This document shows positions 1-12,034 of a stretch of 64,000 nucleotides of DNA, piece after piece. The stretch lies in contig JAMKCH010071762.1 in the NCBI GenBank assembly GCA_023653785.1, positions 1-64,000 of the forward strand, read 5' to 3'. Each line of letters starts with the position of its first letter. Position 1 is the stretch's first letter. The translations under genes and the position numbers were made by a program. Under the pieces are notes generated by a model that had not been told where the DNA came from, did not search any database, and worked only from the letters and a program-made list of their open reading frames with translations. Source of the DNA: Ophioderma brevispina (taxonomy: Eukaryota; Echinodermata; Ophiuroidea; Amphilepidida; Ophiodermatidae).

Positions 1-322
1 GTCATAACGTTGAATGCTTTCGCTTGACGTGTTATGTCGAGTGTGAAATGGGACCGTCTTTAGCCTGGGATCAACGACATGATACGTGAAAGGGCGGGTA
101 TTGGAAAACGGGAGTTATAATGAGATACAGTTTAAGAGGGTTTGTAAAAAAAAACAGGGTAGATTAGGGCCTTTATAAATATCTTCTGGCATTATGAAAT
201 GTAGTTATAGGATAATTAGCCCAAACCCTGTCAGAATTTTTTGTACAACACAATGACCATGTTCAATGATGTTAACAGGTTACTTCTTAAATACTTGGAG
301 CTTATGCAATAGCAGATTGCAT
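1..322. other. Unassigned AT-rich DNA
   Basis: No reading frame, repeat family or RNA gene is recognisable here. Confidence 0.5.
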
Positions 323-348
323 ATGTGTGTGTGTGTGTGTGCGTGTGC
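323..348. repeat. (GT)n microsatellite
   Basis: Mostly alternating GT with one GC step near the end; a simple dinucleotide repeat. Confidence 0.9.
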
Positions 349-487
349 ACGTTTGGCTCTACGACTGGGAACCTGACGCAAAAGAAATTCTTTCAAAAAA
401 TACCCCTCGAACGTTTTCTTTTGTTCTCGGACGTTTAATCCGTCAATACAATAAGCAGTGCTCGTAAGTATATGTAAAATAAGCTCT

Positions 488-542
488 ATGTGTGTGTTTG
501 TGTGTGTGTTTATACATGTATGTATGTATGTATGTATGTATG

Positions 543-576
<34 letters not shown>

Positions 577-692
577 TGTATGTATGCGTGTATGTATGTA
601 TGTATGTATGCATGTATGTATGCATGTATGTATGCGTGTATGTACGTACGTATGTATGTATGTATGTATGTATGTAAGTATGTGTGTGTGGA
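488..692. repeat. (TATG)n tetranucleotide microsatellite
   Basis: About 200 bp of TATG/TATG-variant units (TGTATGTA, with GCGTG, GCATG and TACG interruptions), preceded by a short GT tract. The period is four, so all three frames on each strand stay open and encode repeating MYVC- or HTYI-type peptides; these are not genes. Confidence 0.95.
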
Positions 693-2144
693 TCGAAGTA
701 AAGGTACGTGTATAAATATAATTAAAATTATATATATATATGAAGGTGCTTATCTTAATATGCGACTACTTACAATATATTTAGATATTGTTATAAGTGA
801 GTTATCATTTGCTATCATCATACTTTTCTTTACATCTTCAGTGCTATGTCGATAGGCAAGGCTTCCATGAAACTGTAAAAGTAGCAAAACAGATTTAATA
901 GCTTGCTGATTTCTAATATCACGACATATAATACAAAATTTTCTAGACATACCGATCATTAAGTTTTTGAGTACTTCATTCGTCCTTTGGCAATGGCAAA
1001 CGATATTAAATAAAAAATCCGGATTATATTTAAAAATAGGAGGGGCAGATCATACTATTATTATATGTATTATTTTTAATCCTTACATTACTTGTGACCT
1101 ACTCGACTATATTTAATAATTATTAATGATCAATTTACGTGTTTTTATTCACAATCACACACGTGTACCTACAATATATGATCACATACACATTAGAAAA
1201 GGTCAAAACTATTTCCACCAATACATGCAAATTTACATGACTGTACTTAATGTGACTCATTTTATTGGGTATGATCTACACACGTTTATACTCCAAACTG
1301 TAGAGAAGAACATGCACCCATTGCATCATCGCAAATATCATTATAAACATAATAATAACTCTAACAGTGGAATGGGGGAAATTTTAATTATTCATTATAT
1401 TATAATGAGTTCTTTTCTTATTTAAATTAATTAATATTCATATCCTTTGTTATTCTAGGGATTATCCTTCATTTGCATAAATTAATATTCACATCCTTTG
1501 TTATCCAAAACGGAATAAACCGTAATACAAAGGGATACGTTAGGGGGAAATGAAATTTCGCCCTAAGAGCGTTCTGAGTAAATAACAAAAGCCAATTTCG
1601 CCCTAACTTAGAGGATAGCATAATAATATTAAATACTATTATCAAGTAAAATAATAATAATTAAAAAATGTTTTGGATTCCGTTCATGGGCATTTTCCCA
1701 TGCCCATTGCTTTAGTATAAAATAGGGTTATAGGGTATTTGATTCTTAAAGGAGGGCCAATGGTTAGGATAGGTGGAAATATTTCCACCATACGTGGAAA
1801 GCGAACAAATGGGCTGGATGACACACATTAATGTCTTGTATGGAACACATTAGTGATGGTCTATTTTGATTGTCCTCTTTAGTTCTGGATGATTTGGCGT
1901 ACACGCGACACTGCTTATCGTTTTAGTGTACCTATATTTTCGAAAAATGTCCAACTTAAAGAAAAAAAGGCTTTCCAAATGAATGTTTTCGTGAGAGGTG
2001 CTCGAAAACATGTAATTAGGAGCAATGAAGTCCAGCACCATGTAGGAATGTGTATTCAATATCGGTGCTACTCTTAGTATTCGTACAATAGCCCATCAAA
2101 GATGAACCCAAAATAAATCTAAATTACAGTTTATCGAAATTCCT
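693..2144. other. Unassigned AT-rich DNA with a short direct repeat
   Basis: No gene is recognisable. A roughly 25 bp segment (AATTAATATTCAYATCCTTT followed by GTTAT) occurs at about 1426-1453 and again at about 1479-1506. A phrase like TTTCGCCCTAA occurs twice near 1556 and 1600. Confidence 0.4.
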
Positions 2145-2372
2145 TAAAGGCGCGTTTTCTGATCAATAGCCTCTCCCTACTCACCTAAAAATGTTGGGAT
2201 ATTGGTATCATCTTAACCGTTAGCGTTATTGTATGTTTGTCTAATATAACGAGCAAATTTGTTCGTTCTAACAAAAAAACAAAACGCAAGATAGGAATCA
2301 TCTAAAATTTTAAATAGTAAGTTCTTTTAACGACTTGTACAGACGTTTCTAGAATCACGAAATGCACCTTTA
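2145..2372. mobile_element. Short Tc1/mariner-type MITE (probable)
   Basis: Left end TA-AAGGCGCGTTTTCTGATC and right end (reverse complement) TA-AAGGTGCATTTCGTGATTC form imperfect terminal inverted repeats, each bordered by TA, the target duplication expected of Tc1/mariner insertions. The inner 224 bp (2147-2370) has no reading frame. The same right-end motif recurs at about 50968-51002. Confidence 0.5.
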
Positions 2373-4663
2373 AAATGTAGGTAACAATTTAATGTAGAGT
2401 TTGGTAATTATTATTAAAGAGAGATCCTCAGCCTCGAACCCACCTTTCACACCATCAAATTTGAGTTTTTGGTACCATTAGAAACCTTCAATTTTTCTCA
2501 TCTCATCGGAAAAATATTTTTACTGACTTCTTTGCCATTTTGATGGTACAGGTTAAGTTAAAATATGGTTTGTTTTTACCGTAACCGCTCACATTAAAAA
2601 GGTATGTTGGATTCAAATGAAATTTGCAATTAAAGCATGTTGGTGAACATGGTGAAGGCCCTTCCTATGAAACAGAAAACAATATATGTTGTAATCGGGT
2701 GAGCTACCTTTAAGTGCGGCCTCATGCAATACGACGTCACACTTAACGATTAACATAAAATTTCTCTTGCCCTACGGTGGAAATACCAAGAGTGTAATAG
2801 TTCACCTGTACAACTTGAGCATCTCTGGAATTCAATAACAGGTGGATGTATTGTAGTCATGTAATGTGGCTCTCTTGCCCTGCATCATGGCTTCCTACTG
2901 CATAGGGTCTATAGTACATTTTATCTCAGGAATGAGATAGAAGTATAAATGTAGTTAAATGTTGGTTACGTCATCTGATTGTCACGTGTAAGATACGCCT
3001 TGATTGGTTTAAACATATTTCTTTGACGCTGGTTCCGCCTTTCATACGCATTCAAGAAGCGTACGTGCGTCTGTTCTGATAAACAAATGTCTTTTCTTTA
3101 TTTTTAATTGCGCAGAGTGGAGAGCGAACAAAACGTAAGAGCGTGTTAACAGACGTGCGCGTAAATTATGATTGTTTTTGGACGAGAGGGGAGACGGCGA
3201 TCAAAGAAGAGCGCGACATCAGGTAGTCTGTTTTTCAACTGAAAAGGAGATCACGTGATTCATAGCACCTGTTCTACACTTGATACCTTAGTAAATACTA
3301 CGGTATCATCTTTATTAAGGTATTATCATTACTAATGGCGCAAGGTAGGTCACGTGGCTTCGTTGTGCGGAGGCCCAGGAAAGTGAAAGTAGCGAATTAT
3401 CATATGGGTTAGAAGCTCTGATGTGAGAAACAAAATGAAGAAAAGAAGAAGAAGGAGGCGAGATGGGGAAGGGGGTTTAAAGGAGACAGGAAGGGAACGG
3501 ATGGAGAAATATAGAGAGTTGAGAAAGGAAATAATATGGTCTTTTCAATTTTAATCACAACTGAATGGCGAATGGTAATTCAATATAATACCGCGCTCAT
3601 ATAATATTTGTTTTGTAAACACCTGCAGAGGGAATGTAGCACTTTGCGTTTCTGTACCAAAAGCGAAATTAACATATTTGATATCTATGGTAATGCCTTG
3701 AAGTAATTGGTAGCAATGAGGCTAGAGATAGCATCAAATTAACATCTTACCTATTTTCAATATTACTATTTTTACTTAACAGGTAAAAGGCCTTTAACAT
3801 GATTATGCAACAATTTTCAGAGGCAGTCTAAAAAAAGCTGTATTTCAATTGGTGAATACAACCTATCACCTTCTAGAAAAAAATCGATCAGAATTACAAA
3901 ATACGGCACGTTCAAGTGAATATTTAATGGTTATTCCGCATTGTGTGAGTATACAATCTTGAAAGGAAGCGACGTTAAATATAAAATTTTTCATTCTCAA
4001 CACAATACACACCCGTCGCTTAATGTCATAAACAGACACCCATTTTATTGATATTCTCCAAGCACATGCCATTTCAGTAGAAAAAGGCCCATTGCTAAGG
4101 ATTTGATTTTGATGCTGATTCTATCCGTGTGTCTTTCAAACTCAATATCCCAATTAATTGCATTCAGACATACAGTATTCCACTGATAAACATGTTCACA
4201 CACATATCCCTCGTAGGTAATTCGAAAGGATAGCCAAGTCTGCCTTTCAACGTCTTTGTGAAATTTGATATATTATTTTTATGCCTTCGAGTCGACACGG
4301 TGTGAACGGGATAAAAAGTAACGCTATTAACAGAAAAAGTCGATTTCTAATCACATTTATCAAATATCTCTTTTGTGTGTATGCTGCATAAGAAGCGAAT
4401 TGTGAGCGTGTGTGAGTTGCGCAAAAAATACACGGTGCGATGTAATTTTTCATAACAATTTGCTAGAATATTTTATATTCATATATACGGAGTCGTTTTT
4501 AATTTGTTTTTGCCCCTGCACAAATACGTTAAAACTACTATTATTGTTTTTGTACAGCAATTGTATAGGTTTAAAACCCTTAAGTGCATAAGGTCTTCTG
4601 CACATCCCCTGGTGGTCATAATGGGGTACTTCATCATGATTTAAGGGGCAAAACAAGTTTTGA
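2373..4663. other. Unassigned DNA
   Basis: No gene, RNA or clear repeat could be recognised. The short frames here have no domain signature. The stretch at 3420-3530 is purine-rich (GAAGAAAAGAAGAAGAAGG-like). Confidence 0.4.
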
Positions 4664-4868
4664 ATATAACGCCAACATTTTGCTTATTTATGGCTAATTA
4701 GCATAAAACCGGCCACGGGCCGATTGGATTTTTGCAAACAAAATATGCGCAACCGAAAAATATGCCATCACTAAAAAAATTTTGGGTCAAAAAATAATTT
4801 AGCGTTAAAAACATGGGCTCGCGAAAAACAAATGTTGGTCCCCATGCGGACCCCCTTACACACTTAAG
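4664..4868 (+). repeat. Dispersed repeat, copy 1
   Basis: This block matches 48081-48249 in the same orientation: both run from TTTATGGCTAATTAG-like sequence through ATAAAACCG, a segment ending ATGCGCAAC/ATTCGCAAC, then TTAAAAACATGG, CGCGAAAAAC, a GGTCC...CATGC box and CACTTAAG. Similarity ends at both borders. No coding capacity is seen. Confidence 0.6.
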
Positions 4869-5329
4869 GACAGTGTCAACCCTGACTTTCCATGTATCTA
4901 TTTTGGTTTTTTTCTACTTTGCAAATCATGTGATTATTGTATGTAAAAGTATGGCATTTCTAGAAAGAAAATTAGACAATGAACCCGATGATGGCATCAG
5001 AGTAATGTAAAGACCTTTCTTATTTGAGAAAAATACTACAAAACAAAAACCCCCCTGATTTTGCTCCCAAATTTTCAGACAGGAAATAACAAAAACAATT
5101 TGAATTTCATGATTTCTTATGGTTATTTTTTAGAAACAAGACAAAAATTGTCGAGGGACGGTTTTTCATTTTTTTAAAAATAGAGCTTACTTTTCGAAAA
5201 TAAGGACAAATGTCAAAAGTGTTGATTTTTATTTTTATTTACCAAAAGTTTAGTATATATTGGAGACTAATCTTTAGTTTAGGAAATAGAAAATATGAAA
5301 AAATGGAGAAGAAAGCGTTATTGGGATAC

Positions 5330-5692
5330 GCGGACAAGATAGCTCAATCGGTTAGAGCGCTCGACTCCAGTTGTATTGTGGCTGATCATTGCGGATAGGA
5401 ATGGTTTCGAGCCTGTTAGTGAGCGGCTATCTGTTAATTTACCCTTGGACAATGAAATTAACCGATTGGTTGTCCCGATTACCCATGCCGATATTTTGGG
5501 GAGCTGGTCAGGGCGCTCGATGGTTATTCGATGGACTGTTTGCTGATAAGGGAAAGTGCTGCATCCCTTGAAACGATGCTAAATGGTGTCTGGTATGGTG
5601 GGCCACAGTGATCAGCGGCCATTTGTGAAAGCGCTTAGAGGCCAAATAGAAATAAGGGCGCGATATAAATCTCTGCTATTATATGCATTATT
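5330..5692 (+). mobile_element. tRNA-derived SINE
   Basis: An RNA polymerase III A box (TAGCTCAATCGG at 5340-5351, followed by TTAGAGCGC) and a B box-like GGTTTCGAGCC at 5403-5413 lie about 50 bp apart, as in a tRNA, but the flanking stems do not close into a functional tRNA. The body ends with a GGGCGCGATATAAATC segment and an ATT-rich tail, typical of animal SINE 3' ends. Exact borders are uncertain. Confidence 0.7.
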
Positions 5693-5923
5693 AGAGCTTT
5701 ATTCAGTCAGGATATAAACTTCATTGGAAAAGTATGGACACTAGACTAGGTAAGTGCAAATATTACTTGGAGAAATGACCCCCACTTCTGCGACGTCCAC
5801 TCTCATTGTATATGTGTTGACAACAATTTCATAAATTTCAAGTGGAGTTTCATTTCATAGATAGTTTGCTTAAGCTGATGCTGTTGCATCACAGGTCGCT
5901 GTCTGTTTTAAAACGGCTTACTG

Positions 5924-6062
5924 TAATTTGCGAACACGAAACGAAACGCCCATTGTTTACCCGCTTTATTCCGTCATGCAACATATAAACGTTGACGATA
6001 ACGGGAATAAAGCGTGTATTTTGTAATTCAATGGGCTTTCGTTTCGTTTCGAAAATACAAGT
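5924..6062. mobile_element. Palindromic MITE
   Basis: Inverted arms: left ACGAAACGAAACGCCCATTG then CCGCTTTATTCCGTC; right is its reverse complement with a few differences (GGAATAAAGC, CAATGGGCTTTCGTTTCG). The arms are nearly adjacent, so the element would form one hairpin of about 65 bp. No frame inside. Confidence 0.65.
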
Positions 6063-6299
6063 ACATTTCTGCAGGGAATGGCCTTTAGTATGGGGTAAAT
6101 TGAGGTGCCATCTTTACTGTAACTGTTAAAACACCATGATCTAGTTCAGACTTAAAAAAAATGGCCCTGTCAAAACTCTCATCAATCGGTAACCCACCAT
6201 TCCTATTCATCAAAGAAAAATGAGTTCCGTAATCTGATGCAATAAATGCCGCTATACTTACTATTCGGACAAATTAGGAAATACCTCTAAACTTCTAAT

Positions 6300-7785
6300 A
6301 GCATGAGGCAGTTTCTGTACGGGCCTTAAAATTCGAGTTTGGTGCACCCACCTGGTGATTAATTTTCCAATATATCTCCTTGAAGGGGGTGTCCCCCCTG
6401 ACTAGGATTAGGTATGTTTCCGCCCCGAAAAGTTGCACATAGCGCGTACTGCCTATTTCCGTTCAAATGGCCACCATTGTTTATGAAAAAAACAGCCATT
6501 GTATTTTCATTATAGATAGGAATTTTATCCAGGACTAACGAAAATAAAGTATACCTTTGAAGTGGGCTTAAACATTTAAGTGTCCAAGATGGCCGCCGCA
6601 GGAGACATGTTTTGTTAAATGTTACTAAAATTCCAAATAGATGGGGTATTATGCGAGTAATATTTTGGGAGCACCAAAAGAGATTTAATGACATTTGTGT
6701 ATTGCGGACATGATCATAACTCATGATGGCGGAGGTTATACCAGCTCTGGGGGACATAAATCAAGAAGAAAAAACACCCATGCACATCTTTTTCGATATA
6801 ATTAGAACCATAACGAAAACTATTGTAACATTTTCCGCAATTTTCTCTCGTACTTCTGATAATTGCAGACCACTCAATACTAGTTGACGTTGGGAAGGAA
6901 GCTGATCTAGGCAGTAGAGAGAGGGAAGGAGCTGTGGTGCAAGTAAGAAACAAAGATAACACTTGATGTGCTCGAAAGAAATTTAAGTCACCATATTTAA
7001 ATTTTCCTTCTACATATAGACAATTTTTTTCACTTCTTCATAAGCATATTTTTTATTTTTACTGGGAAACACCTATGACGTCACTGAGTAGTCCTTAAAT
7101 ACAGTCCACACACCCATTTATTATGATTTTATTGTATCAGGTTGAACTATTTTAGAGTCAGTTTAAACTAGTTTTTTTGGCACCAAGTAGTAACCAGCTA
7201 TAGTAACGGCTATCTTTAGGACAAGTCAATATATCCCACTTTAATATTTTTTTACATCTTGGAAATGGTTTAGGGTCATTATTAGACAGTGTTGTTTAAT
7301 AACGTCGAAAAATGGGTAGGGCTGATTTTCTTCTGATTTACGTACCTAGAGCGAATATAATCACCGCCATCTTTAAAACAAGCCTGTACGTAAAATCTAA
7401 ATGCCATAAATTCTTTTTGGAGCTCCCAAAATATCACCCAGGTTCTTAATTCGACAATTTGCCATTTTAAGTTCAATTAGCACAATATGCCTCCTTGCGG
7501 CGGCCAACTTGGACGCCTAGATGTTTAAGCCCCTTCAGGCAGTTAAAAACTTTGTGTTATCGTGTAGTCGGGGATAAAATTTCTATCTGTAATGAAATTA
7601 TAATGGCGGTTTTACATAAACAATTCGCGGCCATTTTGAAATGGGCAGTACACGCTAACGTGGAGCTTTTCGGGGCGGAAACATACCTAATCCTAGTCAG
7701 GGGGACATCCCCTTCAAGGTGATATATGGAAAATTAATCACTAATTGGGTGCAACGAACGGAAATATGATTGATGCAGGCTTATA
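6300..7785 (+). mobile_element. Long-inverted-repeat DNA element, family I, copy 1
   Basis: The two ends are inverted copies for about 400 bp: left TGATTAATTTTCC... CCTGACTAGGATTAGGTATG... AAGATGGCCGCCGCAGGA; right is the reverse complement (CATACCTAATCCTAGTCAGG ... GGAAAATTAATCA). Homology with the copy at 12.0-14.2 kb continues outside the obvious arms on both sides, so the borders given are approximate. No transposase frame is present; the element is non-autonomous. Confidence 0.7.
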
Positions 7786-8024
7786 CATATAAGAAAAATT
7801 ATTGTTAAAAGTTGGCCACTTCAGATGTCTTCATTGTGTTTAATCTTGCTTATGAGCGATGAAGCTCCCGTGGACAAACCAGTATTGTAAATGCTGCAGA
7901 AGAAAAGACAGAATTTATTGTCTTTGCCACACCATGTGTTTTGAAAAAGTCTGCCTTCAAAACGATTAGATCTGGGTGACACCTTGTTGGTCCTTGGAAT
8001 AGACACTAATATCACAGCGGGTCT

Positions 8025-8205
8025 GTACAAGAAGGGAGTTTACGTAACTGACCCATTGACACAATTTTTTCTGACACACTTATGAATTCGGAAACCTTAA
8101 CGGAATAAACCTTTGCTTTATTCCTTGAAGGGTTTTCCGAATTCATGTGTGTGTCAGAAAAACGTGTGTCAGATGGGTCAGGTTACGGAAACTCCCGTAC
8201 AAGAA
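8025..8205. mobile_element. MITE with perfect 9-bp target duplication
   Basis: The element at 8034-8196 (163 bp) starts GGGAGTTTACGTAAC and ends in the inverted GTTACGGAAACTCCC. The inverted arms continue through CTGACCCA, TCTGACACAC and GAATTCGGAAA to a central AATAAAC/GCTTTATT. The sequence GTACAAGAA occurs immediately outside both ends (8025-8033 and 8197-8205), a perfect 9-bp target-site duplication. A 9-bp duplication fits Mutator-like or related superfamilies; the superfamily is inferred. Confidence 0.85.
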
Positions 8206-9592
8206 TTGCGCGTTTGATGATAAACCTCCGAATTTAGGGTATGTCCAAAGAAAGATTTGGGCTACATGAACATTGCAGATTTCTCATGTTCGCGGCGAGG
8301 GGCAATGAAAGGTTACATAAGGGGGAAATGATTAAATTTGCTTTATAATATTGTTGAAATGTATAACAAATTGTCGTTCTGGTTATAAGGATTCCCAAAA
8401 TGTATAGTGTATGTTTATGGTTACAACCTATGGTTTTGGTGAAAATAACCAAAAGTCAAATTTCTGTTTTCTTGTTATTTCTGGTTTAGGCCATCTTAAA
8501 ATATCATTTACACCAATTACAATTTAAATGTATTACATGTTTCGGTGTTCTTTAAGAATGCATTTATTCATTGACCATGACCAGTTGTATGTTAGTTCAT
8601 AATGCCATAAAATATGGATTTGATAATTTTGTGATATTTTGGAGAAGCACTACTGCGAATGATTGAAATACATTACAAAGAATAGTGAGTTTTTCTCTTT
8701 AACTTTGCGGTTTTCTTTTGATCTCTAAAGAAGTAATCATTCATGTGTATAATGCTAACAAAAATTGTCTCTTGAGTATCAACACTCTTTAAAAATTGGT
8801 GTCTTTGGTCAATCGGGCTATCTCTAAGAAATGCCAAATAAAGTTAAACCGAGGCATTCAAAACGGAATTTATCCGTTTTCACATCACATAGACGTTCCT
8901 CTGAATATGTTTACATGTTTCAAGAACCCAAGGGTATCTTCCTCTTGTATCATTTTGAAAAGGATCTAGGTATGGATATTTGTAAACATCCTCTAAAAAC
9001 ATAAACACAGATTAATAGGGATTGTTACATCAAACGCCAGCAAACAATTCAGCAATTAGATTCTTCACGCTCGATAGTATTTTGGAAAGATCACTTTATC
9101 TGTCTTATCCTATTTTCTTTACATTTCTCTTTTAATCTTACCTTTCTCTTACCGTAATTATTCATTCGCTCCTTTTTTCTTTTGACTTTTGTTTGCTAAT
9201 TTCAGAATTATACACCAAGATCAGTCCAATCCAAATAAATTATATAAAAGCATAATGTTAGCAAAACAGAGCGTCCCCTTCTATAAGGTCAATCCAACTT
9301 GGAATTCCACTGCGATGTTTGAAATATAATTGGAAGAAAGGGGATATTAATATTATCATCAGTGTACATATTTCTAATCAATACTGTAATCTCCGTTACA
9401 ATTCAAGCAGCCATAAAATAAAGTAATAAAATATTAGTTGTTTTGTTAGCGCACAGGAAAAATGCTACATTCAAGTTCAAGTTCAGGTTCAATTTACAGA
9501 AATAGTATGCCAAAGGTAATAATAAACACGAAAAGATGCACTAGGCATAAAATTTACTGGATATCAACTTATAAAATTGAACAAAACATCTA
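8206..9592. other. Unassigned AT-rich DNA
   Basis: No gene, RNA or repeat family was recognised in this stretch. Confidence 0.4.
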
Positions 9593-10130
9593 TATGATAA
9601 CAACTTGGTCATCCACACTAGTTTAATGACTCGGTCATTCCGAGGGAATTCTAGATCTTTACTGGCCATTAAATATTTAAAATGAAAAACCAAATGAAGC
9701 GAAATTGTTCTGGTATCAATGTGTTCGCTGTTGTAGAGATGAAGGTTGGTTGTTTACATACAACCTTATACGATATTGAAGATAGATCTGATCAAATTGC
9801 TCACAATAATTTTGTTTTCAAATTAAATATCAGAAGTTTTTTATTTTGCACTAATAAGATAGTACCAAATTTATGATAACAACATGGTCGATTGTTGAGG
9901 CTTATAATTTAATGGCTTCGTTCCAGTCCGAAGAATTCACGGTCCGTACATTAAAAGGATTAAAAGTGAAAAACAAATGAAACGATATTGTTTTCTTTTC
10001 AACGTGTTGCAATTGTAGCAATGAAGAAAGAATAATGGGTTGTTTTACAGACTTCATCATATTGGAGACCTACCCAATGTAAATTTTAAAACATAATTTT
10101 GTGTTCATATTTTAACTGAACGAATTAAAG
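9593..10130 (+). repeat. Two-copy tandem duplication, unit about 280 bp
   Basis: Copy 1 (about 9593-9871) and copy 2 (about 9872-10130) share in order GATAACAACWTGGTC, a TTTAATGRCT box, a GAATTC, an ATGAAAAACCAAATGAARC-like block, a GTGTTGC/GTGTTCGC box, an ATAATTTTGTKTTCA box and the end. They are clearly diverged, so the duplication is old. Copy 1 happens to hold a 64-codon frame that copy 2 does not preserve. Confidence 0.6.
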
Positions 10131-10344
10131 AGAAAAAACAATTGTAAGGACCTTTGTATTATCTCCGAAAATTTAATTGCAAATCATGCAAAAGATTATC
10201 AAAACTAATAAACAACTAATTATATGAGAAAGAAGGTAAAACTTTTTTAAAACTGTATTTTGTGTTGTTATCCTCTATCTGATCCATCGTTGATTAAAAG
10301 TGATAGAAAGTTGTTAATATTTCTTTTCGTAAAGAGGAAACCAC

Positions 10345-10425
10345 GCTATTCGCTGAGTAGAGCACGTTAGAATAGACCGTGGCCGTCAACTGGTCACGAT
10401 TACTTTGAGTTCGAGCCACTGATCA
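10345..10425 (+). mobile_element. tRNA-like SINE remnant
   Basis: CTGAGTAGAGCACG resembles a degraded A box, and GAGTTCGAGCC at 10408-10418 is a good B box, about 55 bp apart. No cloverleaf with paired acceptor stem is evident, so this is more likely a SINE remnant than a tRNA gene. The 3' border was not found. Confidence 0.4.
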
Positions 10426-12034
10426 CATTGATCACAACAAATCTATGGCAAATATCAAGAATAAACAGGTGCATGAGCCAAGGCAGTGAGCCAGTAACCA
10501 ATGGATTAACGTGCATACATCAGCGAATAATCACTGCAGGGTTGATAGGACCTTCCTGTTTCTAACAAATAAAGCGGTTTTATAAGTGGTGTGTTTCACA
10601 AAACGAAACCGTATTTTAAGATTGAAAGAAGGTTATTAAATGGTCGCCGAAATTTATTCCAGTATGTAGGGTATAAAACAAAGCAAAAACGTTCAGCAAA
10701 GACATTATATTAGTAGAGTCAGTCAAGGCCACACCATTAAATGACCATCACATTACCGCGTAAAAACAATTGAGACCTTCAATGTGCATTTCGAATGGAC
10801 GATTTTTTTGCTTCAGCAAAACATGAATTTAAAAAAAGTGATGTGGAAGGGGGACTTCAGTTACTTCTACTATCATGCGGGATGTTGTAAGATATTGAAA
10901 TCTGAAGAAAGAAAGTATTTGTTAATTGAGCTTGATCTGTGCACGTCAAGCAGAATATCTTGTTAGATACCAACGTTATCAGAAATATGGACAATTGTCA
11001 GGTAAACGGTAAACATGACGTCACATTGGCCGAGACGTCGCACTGGCCCGGAGATTGTTTTTTGGTATGCTCTTAAAGCCAAAAACCAAGCTTTATTTGC
11101 CATTTACTTTATTCCTAGCGATATGTAGAACAAAAGATATTGCTTCGACAAAAAAAGGCGAGTGCAAAATCGGATTGGTCCGATTTGCATTGTAAGATTG
11201 TGAGGGAACATGTTTTTTTAAATTTCCTGTGCTTGGGTTGGGACGGTGGGAATAAATTAAAACAACATAGTATGACACTAAACACCAATAACAAACCTTT
11301 CCAAAATAGATGCAATATTAGAATATAAATAACAATTTCAAAAGCAAAATTATACCAAAACTTAACATATGTGTACCCTCAGACCACAGAGAATCTTACA
11401 TCGTCAAGTTAATCTATAGTTAGAAACGTTTAGGACCGGAAGTTAGGACTATTATGATATCATAGTAAAATGTCAAAATTCACATACACTGACCCAATAA
11501 CATTTTAATGAATTAAGTGTTGCCAGACTGCCATGATTTTCAAGATTTGTTAATTGCATATTACACTGAGCCAGATAGGCATTAACAATATAGTAATATT
11601 TTATTCTTTTTGAGAACAATTTTCCTAATATCCTAGCTCTGAATAATGGCAATTGGCTATACTAAAATATATTGAAGGACTGGGTCGCGGTTACACCAAA
11701 AAGAATGGTAAAGAATTGTAAAGGGGGTACGGGTAATATCGCTTATCAAATGGTATCAAATTCGAAGTTGATTAATGCTTATTTAGGATCAGTAAGAAAC
11801 TGCCGTTCGTCACTCGATGAAAAGGTGCATAAAGGTTTCTTTTTCGCTTAAGAATGTACAAAGATCGTTTTCTCGGATATTCATTTGGATACTATTATAT
11901 CGTAGCAAATCTCGGGGTATTAAGTCTATATTTCGAGTCTTCAACATCTCGAACATTCTTACCACTATTTTCCATTTGTGAATCACTTATATGTTATTCA
12001 CTTCCATTTGCCATTTTAATCTATTTAAAAAGAT
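10426..12034. other. Unassigned DNA
   Basis: No gene recognised. A weak resemblance links about 10558-10720 (ending TAAATGGTCGCCGAAAT) to about 33515-33660 (TAAATTGTCGGCCGAAAT). Confidence 0.35.

Noticed and set aside
443..855. Open frames across the TATG repeat on both strands
   Set aside because: The translations are only tandem MYVC or HTYI peptides produced by a tetranucleotide microsatellite.
5330..5420. Functional tRNA gene
   Set aside because: A and B boxes are present, but the acceptor and anticodon stems do not pair properly and a SINE body follows.
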